DNA of 64,000 nt from Topomyia yanbarensis. Its lineage: Eukaryota; Arthropoda; Insecta; Diptera; Culicidae. The notes beneath the pieces were generated by a model, which saw only the letters and a program-made list of their open reading frames with translations, did no database searches and was not told the DNA's origin. A program made the translations under genes and the position numbers. The DNA lies in contig NC_080671.1 of the NCBI RefSeq assembly GCF_030247195.1, positions 207,291,456-207,355,455 of the forward strand. The letters are read 5' to 3'. Positions 58,527 through 64,000 of the stretch are shown here, piece after piece (the stretch's first letter is position 1; every line of letters begins with the position of its first letter).

Positions 58527-58620
58527 GCAAAAATCGTCAATTTTTGCCCCCCTTTTATCCGGCAATCCATTCACTCAAAAAATCTGCGTCCAAAGATGAA
58601 ATCTTTGTACAATATGTATA

Positions 58621-59305
58621 CACTCAGGTTTTTTTTACGCGGGGGATACAGGCCGCGTAAATGAAAACCGCGTAAATTTCAAAATCCGTGTAAATGAAAA
58701 CCGCGTAAATTTCAAAATCCGCGTAAATGAAAACCGCGTTAATTTCAAAATCCGTGTAAATGAAAACCGCGTAAATTTCAAAATCCGCGTAAATGAAAAC
58801 CGCGTAAATTTCAAAATCCGCGTAAATGAAGACCACTTAAATTTAAGAATCCGCGATAAAGGGAACCTCGTTGATGGATACTGCGTAAATTCCAAAATCC
58901 GCGTAAATGAAAACCGCGTAAATTTCAAAATCCGCGTAAATGAAAACCGCGTAAATTTCAAAATCCGCGTAAATGTAAACCGCGTAAATTTCAAAATCCG
59001 CGTAAATGAAAACCGCGTAAATTTCAAAATCCGCGTAAATGAAAACCGCGTAAATTTCAAAATCCGCGTAAATGAAGACCACTTAAATTTAAGAATCCGC
59101 GATAAAGGGAACCTCGTTGATGGATACCGCGTAAATTCCAAAATCCGCGTAAATGAAAACCGCGTAAATTTCAAAAACCGCGTAAATGAAAATCGCGTAA
59201 ATTTCAAAATCCGCGTAAATAAAAACCGCGTAAATTTCAAAATCCGCGTGAAAAAAACTGCGTAAAAAATACCGCGCAAAAAACCGCGTAAAAAAAACTT
59301 GAGTG
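58621..59305. mobile_element. TA-flanked MITE with internal 33-bp minisatellite
   Basis: The 22-bp terminal inverted repeats start cactcaggttttttttacgc on the left and end aaaaaaaacttgagtg on the right, with one mismatch, and TA is present outside both. The interior is about 18 copies of a 33-bp unit made of cgcgtaaatgaaaac plus cgcgtaaatttcaaaatc. A higher-order unit of 246 bp is marked by gaagaccacttaaattt at about 58,828 and 59,074. The unit repeats the cgcgtaaa of the terminal repeats. All minus-strand frames are largely open because 33 is a multiple of three; I do not call a protein. Confidence 0.9.
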
Positions 59306-59826
59306 TACAATAAATGGCATTTAAGATTACTCCAAATTAATTTTATTACGAACATACCGGTGTGGTACGGGAAAATATATTCAATTATTAAAAGCGAGTC
59401 TTAAATGTATAACTGGTTTTTATTGACAAGCGTCATAAAATTCTTTTAAAAAATTTCTATATATCTATGATTTGGGAGCCTTAAACCTATACCAACATAT
59501 TTCAGAACAACTTTTACTTATATTAGCAGATTTATTTTCATGAGGTAAGCGATACAAGTGCGTGGAATGTGTCTACAACAAGATCCAGCGAATATAGGTT
59601 TGAACATGATTCCTGAGTGACTGTGTTATACTATCTCACAATTTATACTTCAATTCCAAAAATAGTTGGATTATTGGATTAAATTTATAACTAATTTACT
59701 AAAATAACATTGATTATTTATTATTCAAAATAATATTAAAAGGAAAGTTAGTTTTCCAAGTGCTGCAGAAGCGCGCGAATCGGGTAAAGCATCAATCGTA
59801 TTCTGATGACGCTAAGCGGATATGCA
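59306..59826. other. No gene seen
   Basis: AT-rich sequence without open frames of note. Confidence 0.4.
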
Positions 59827-60311
59827 TTATGTGTGATCGATGTCCGGACAGTTTGTCACACTATCAGCTAAAACCTTACTTAGCTCTGACTCCACCGGAC
59901 GCACTGCGGATTGCACAGCAACAATAATCTCCTCTGCGGATCTTCCCTTTGAAATCATTCCCTCCAGCTTCTGCGCAACATTTGATAAAATGGAAACCGC
60001 TGAAGTAACTCCGTTATATATTTCCTCGACGTCTTTTAACCAGCCCCATTCATTACTTGTGCAACCGATGCACCACGATGAACGGATTGCAATCTTGCGG
60101 CTTCTGAAACACCTGTCCACCTGAAATATTTGGCGAGCTCCAATGGAAGCGAAGAAGCCTTCTTCATTTCCTCCTGTTTGTGCGCAGCTGACGAGTGAAT
60201 TGTATTGGACCACAATAACCAAGAACTATGGTGGCCTTCCAATTCAGGATGACTCTGTTTTAACTCAGCGGCTAATTCCGCATCATCACGGGTGGAATTC
60301 CGATCAGAACA
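59827..60311 (-). pseudogene. Decayed coding fragment, family unknown
   Basis: On the minus strand an open stretch at 60,036-60,311 (about 91 codons, for example DDAELAAELKQSHPELEG and LPLELAKYFRWTGVSEAARL) runs into a stop. Equally protein-like sequence continues one frame over to 59,827 (WGWLKDVEEIYNGV, AQKLEGMISKGRSAEEI, ending at a TAA). Composition is amphipathic-helical and charged, unlike the AT-rich flanks. The upstream part begins right after a TGA. It matches no transposon protein I know. It could be a host pseudogene or an endogenised viral gene; I cannot decide. Confidence 0.55.
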
Positions 60312-60776
60312 TCATAACAGAAAGCTATCAAATTTATATCTCATGTTGATATTTATTACTCTCTGTGTTATATTTATGATATACCGATCAGGAATGCAAG
60401 AAAACTTGTATCAATATTATATCTTCTGGTGCTATCATTGGATTAATAATATGATATTAATGTACGCTGTAAGTAGGGGTTTGCCCACTACTCGGGTTCT
60501 TGTTTGCCCGGCGTACCCTTCTTTTCAGGGCGGCCTAGGTGCTCCTACCGGAATTTCGGATTTTCGTATAATAACAAACAAAAAAGAGAAAAAACAAATA
60601 AACTAAATTTACCGACTTTTATTCTCCTCTCCTCTGTGCTGCACTCTGCCGGTGAAACAAATCAGCTACTTTTGGCGATGGCGGAAGGCGAAGGTTTATC
60701 CGACCGGCCGGGACTCCGACGACCGTGTTCTCCCGCAGGTACCGTTGGCTGCTATCGCAGCGGTCCTTTACAATTA

Positions 60777-61062
60777 GCCAGGGAGGTGAGCAAGGCTCTT
60801 TTGTTGGAACCTCCCTAGCGACGGGGCGATTAATCGCCGAGTCCACTCACTCCCCGTGAATGGCCCAGGTAGATACCGCAGTAAACTACCTCAGGTGGAT
60901 CCGTTGTCCTACCTGCTTCGCCCTCCTTTGCGATTAACTGTGGAGGAGAGCTATGCTCGTTCGGCTGATCCTCCACAGTGAGGGCGGCGTGGTGTCACTG
61001 GGCCCTTGGTAATTAGCCGGGGAAGCGAGTGGCTCCTTTGCGTTTAGCTTCTGATATCCGGC
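60777..61062. repeat. Three hairpins with constant loops and changing stems
   Basis: Hairpin A, 60,777-60,819: stem gccagggaggt/acctccctagc, 21-nt loop. Hairpin B, 60,937-60,979: stem actgtggagga/tcctccacagt, 21-nt loop. Hairpin C, 61,016-61,062: gccgg...ggaagc/gcttc...ccggc. Loops share a nested mini-hairpin: gagc-aag-gctc, gagc-tat-gctc and gag-tgg-ctc. Each is preceded by a cctttrcraattarc-like block. A and B have the same total length (43 nt) although their stems differ. Confidence 0.75.
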
Positions 61063-63296
61063 GACCCAACACCACAAAACACTATGGTAACCGAACCACG
61101 ACCGACACTTTTCGACGGGATTACTTGCCGTCGCACGCGCGCTTAACTCTCGGTCCAGTGGCGGGAAACTGTCCCGGGAAAACACTAGGTACGGACGTCT
61201 GTTCTACGCCGTGGTTCGTCACTTTCTGTCTCCTCTAAAAAACTCCATGGCCGCCTTCCTCCTTCGACCCAAAACAAACACCAAAAACCAGCACCAAAAA
61301 AACAGCACCGCCGCATAGCTGTCATTGCCATGGTACAGCATAATTAGCAATCACTTTTACAGCGAGAGGAGAGCGGAGACCTACCTAAACCCTATGTTAT
61401 TTATTTACAAATACAAAACAAAAATTACTACACCTATCTGGACTAATAACAACGTTCATGGACTATTATTTAAACGAAATTTACATCAAAAACATGAACG
61501 AGCATAATGAGCAGCGGTGAGTTATGTTGCAATAACAATACACTCTACGGAGAGAGTACGCACAAATAGGTATATTTCCACCCAGCGCTAAATTGTTACC
61601 CTGACGGGTTACAATCTCGCCCACACCGGGTGGAAAAAAATTGGCAACAATTTTTTTCTAACCTAACACCTAACACCGATACAATAATAATACGCAATGA
61701 ATAAATAAATAAATAAACAAAGAAAAACTAACTACACCTAATTATTTCTTCCGCAATTTATCAAAATTCATCAAAAAAAAAATCGACCGGATGTCCTCAT
61801 TGGTGAAAAGTTTGCCTGTGTTTGGTCTGATAATACTGACAGCATACGCGAAGCGAGAGGCTATCAGCCATCGTCATTACTCGGTTATGGGTTGAACCCT
61901 AAATCCAGCCCGAAAACAAGATCGGTAACAACTCGATATTCCCAAAATTCTGCAAGTGGCATTGTCAATTTTCAATGTTTCAACTTGCAGGGGAACGGTT
62001 GTCGGCATTATATTGTTCTTTTCATCGACTGTCCGAAAATGTCTTTCGTGTCCTAACGGTACCAGTACTACAAGCTTGTGCTGGGGTTTCAATCCAAATA
62101 CATTCATACACTAATCTTATTCATTCATCCTCAATCAGTGACCTACTCGATCATTCACATTCCGATAAGCACTTCGAATTGACCCCAAAACAATTTCATC
62201 TTATCATTCACACATGCATTCATTCCTTCAATACGATTCTGCACTCATACATTCACACATACCATACCGCTTAACACGTCATCGTTTCTCCCACTCACAG
62301 ACATTCCGGACAAAAAGTTTGTATATTCGTCCCTTTTCGCCTCAAAACGCTTCGTAAACGCAAAAGAAACATTTGAGAGGGACCAAAGAATGTCTTTCGC
62401 ATAATTTAAAAATATCAAAATGATTCCCGCTGGAATCAAACGAATCATCCCAGGTTTAACCACAAACCCAAAATAATGCGAAATAAAACTATTATTTGAT
62501 TCGAAATCGAAGACGCGGTATCGTTTTAACTCACATCTCTCTCTAACACCCATACCATCCTGATCCGAATCGGGCCACACCTGAATGTTGCATAACCTTG
62601 GTGCGAACATCGGGGAAAACGTCAAAAATGATGATGATGGAATGGATGAATGAATCATCATCAAAAACAAAACAATACGGATCGCGGAATCGTCGCCCAC
62701 ATCGTATTTCGCGATTTTTACCCGTTTTGCGGATTTTCCGCGTAGGAAACCACGTTCCGCGAGTTGTGTGTGTCCCTACTGAAGAAGGGATTGCTAATTT
62801 TTTTGGTGTTCGGTGCCCCAAACAAGGGGAAAATTTGTTTTTCTATGCACCCGTAGGTGCGAGTGTTCTCCACGGAAAGGGGTTTAAAAAAAATTATTTT
62901 GCCGAACACGGCTGATAGTAATATGTGTGCATCCGACGGGCAAGAAACGGTACGGTAGGTGCGTTTTATTTCTTCCTGGATACTGGTTAAGTGAGTAAAT
63001 TTTCTTTACAGTAACCGTCTCGACTGCCGGTGCAAAGCAAATTAGTGAGTTAGCTTTTTAACCTAGCCGTAGCGAGGCCCAGAAAAAGTGCATGGGGAGG
63101 GTTTTAAAATTCTCCCCGCGGCAGATTTGGTCTTCCACAATAAAAATAGAGAAGACGGAGAAACTTATTTTGTTTTTTATTCGGACCAAAGTCCGTGGTG
63201 TTGCCGTCGGGAACTGACGGCAGCTTTTGAAAAACTCCCAAGTGAGTAATCCATATAAAAGCATACCGTCAGTCCACAGACAGCACGGAAAAGTTT
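61063..63296. other. Probable 3' region or LTR of the gypsy element at the window edge; no gene
   Basis: No convincing frame. Contents include a hairpin ttgttaccc-tgac-gggttacaa near 61,592 and a cattca-rich stretch (62,090-62,270). A palindrome-like ggggagggttttaaaattctcccc lies near 63,093. It lies downstream of a minus-strand gypsy integrase, so an LTR is expected here, but with only one end in view I cannot delimit it. Confidence 0.35.
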
Positions 63297-64000
63297 TTAT
63301 GCTGGTTTAAGGAGATTTGCTGGCCAAACTCCGAGATTTTTACCGGCCATATCCTCCAGCTCGTAGAAGGATACACCCTTTTTTGAGACAATTTTAGCCG
63401 GTAAGTATTGTGGTCCAAGTTTAGCATTGTAAGACTCGAGTGCATACGACAACTTCATGTTTCGACGGTACACCATTTGTCCCGTTTCAAAAGGTTTGGA
63501 GAACTTTCGATGACGCAAGTTGTACTGATGTCGAATGCCCTCGCTTGCCTTTGCCAAATTCTTGACCACAATCTCCCGGATTTTGTCTAACTGTTGGTGT
63601 CTTGTTTCTAGGTCACCCTCACCGGAAATCCTGCTGAAGTCATCGGCAGATGCCATTTCACACCCGTGTATAATGAAATGAGGACTAAATCCAGTGGAGG
63701 AATGAACGGTAGTATTTAGGATGCGCTCCACATCACTGATGTGGACATCCCAGTTGCGCTGCTCGGTTCGAGCATATGCCCGGATTGCGGTGTTTATCGA
63801 GCGATTTGTTCGCTCCACTGGGTTAGCCTGCGAATGATAGCGGGAGTTCAGCCAATGTTTGACGTTGGTTTCTTTTATGAATTGACTGAACTCCTTCGAG
63901 GTGAAGGTGGAGGCATTGTCGCTTAGCAGAATTTCCGGGCTACCATGGCGATTGAACCACTGTTCGCATAGTATCGTACAGAGTGATGTACTAGCGATTT
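63297..64000 (-). CDS. Ty3/gypsy integrase, C-terminal part (runs off window)
   Basis: An uninterrupted minus frame from the window end to a stop at 63,297. It includes the second catalytic aspartate (LLSDNASTF), the glutamate in ANPVERTNRS and a C-terminal domain (FETGQMVYRRNM, LGPQYLPAKIV). Sequence such as YHSQANPVERTNR and DVERILNTTVHSSTGFSP recalls the Osvaldo/Ulysses branch. It is clearly different from the gypsy element at 9-26.6 kb. No damage is seen in the visible part. Confidence 0.88.
   Translation of the reverse strand, partial: IASTSLCTILCEQWFNRHGSPEILLSDNASTFTSKEFSQFIKETNVKHWLNSRYHSQANPVERTNRSINTAIRAYARTEQRNWDVHISDVERILNTTVHSSTGFSPHFIIHGCEMASADDFSRISGEGDLETRHQQLDKIREIVVKNLAKASEGIRHQYNLRHRKFSKPFETGQMVYRRNMKLSYALESYNAKLGPQYLPAKIVSKKGVSFYELEDMAGKNLGVWPANLLKPA

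Noticed and set aside
58624..59355. Long minus-strand open frames with 11-residue repeats
   Set aside because: They arise because a 33-bp minisatellite without stops is read in every frame. There is no start context, no non-repeat domain, and two frames are equally open.

Overview
This window looks like repeat-dominated, AT-rich DNA from an insect nuclear genome, probably a mosquito. The evidence is the mix of I/LOA-like, CR1-like and Ty3/gypsy elements, an IS630/Tc1/mariner-type transposase, and many small inverted-repeat elements. Species cannot be fixed from the sequence alone. I found no intact host gene. Every coding stretch I can recognise belongs to a mobile element, except one decayed unidentified coding fragment at 59.8-60.3 kb and a weak candidate transcription unit at 31.5-32.0 kb.

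Layout. 0-6.5 kb: a 120-bp tandem repeat, a dispersed repeat with an inverted partner near 30 kb, and several non-autonomous inverted-repeat elements. 6.5-29.5 kb: a nest. A minus-strand I/LOA-like non-LTR retrotransposon (ORF1 with zinc knuckles; ORF2 with endonuclease, reverse transcriptase and RNase H) is split inside its RT by a 17.6-kb minus-strand Ty3/gypsy LTR retrotransposon at 9,008-26,649. The LTR element has two 768-bp LTRs (TG...CA), a 4-bp target duplication (CTTG), a polypurine tract and a candidate primer-binding site. It is inflated by two recent tandem duplications, of 2.61 kb and 2.27 kb, the second of which fuses integrase to reverse transcriptase. Its 3' region carries an array of seven short hairpins spaced about 53 bp apart.

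30-41.7 kb: a possible TATA-led transcription unit, two tRNA-like Pol III modules, a 2.5-kb element with about 560-bp inverted arms, and a diverged satellite of 405-465-bp units. 41.9-43.3 kb: a DD34E transposase followed by a cluster of a 15-bp motif that recurs at 58.3 kb. 43.3-53.6 kb: AT-rich repeats, including a 0.6-kb inverted-repeat element and an RNase H relic. 53.6-57.9 kb: a broken plus-strand CR1-like retrotransposon with a PHD finger in ORF1 and an exact 300-bp-period duplication in ORF2. 58.6-59.3 kb: a TA-flanked MITE whose interior is a 33-bp minisatellite. 60.7-61.1 kb: a second set of hairpins with constant loops and changing stems. 63.3-64.0 kb: the integrase end of another gypsy element running off the window.

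The two hairpin arrays are the least conventional signals. In both, stems change between copies while staying largely self-complementary and loops stay similar, which suggests selection on a folded form. The nested retrotransposons share one orientation, and the order of events is readable: the non-LTR insertion came first, then the gypsy insertion. Tandem duplication within the gypsy element is also recent, but its timing relative to insertion cannot be fixed.
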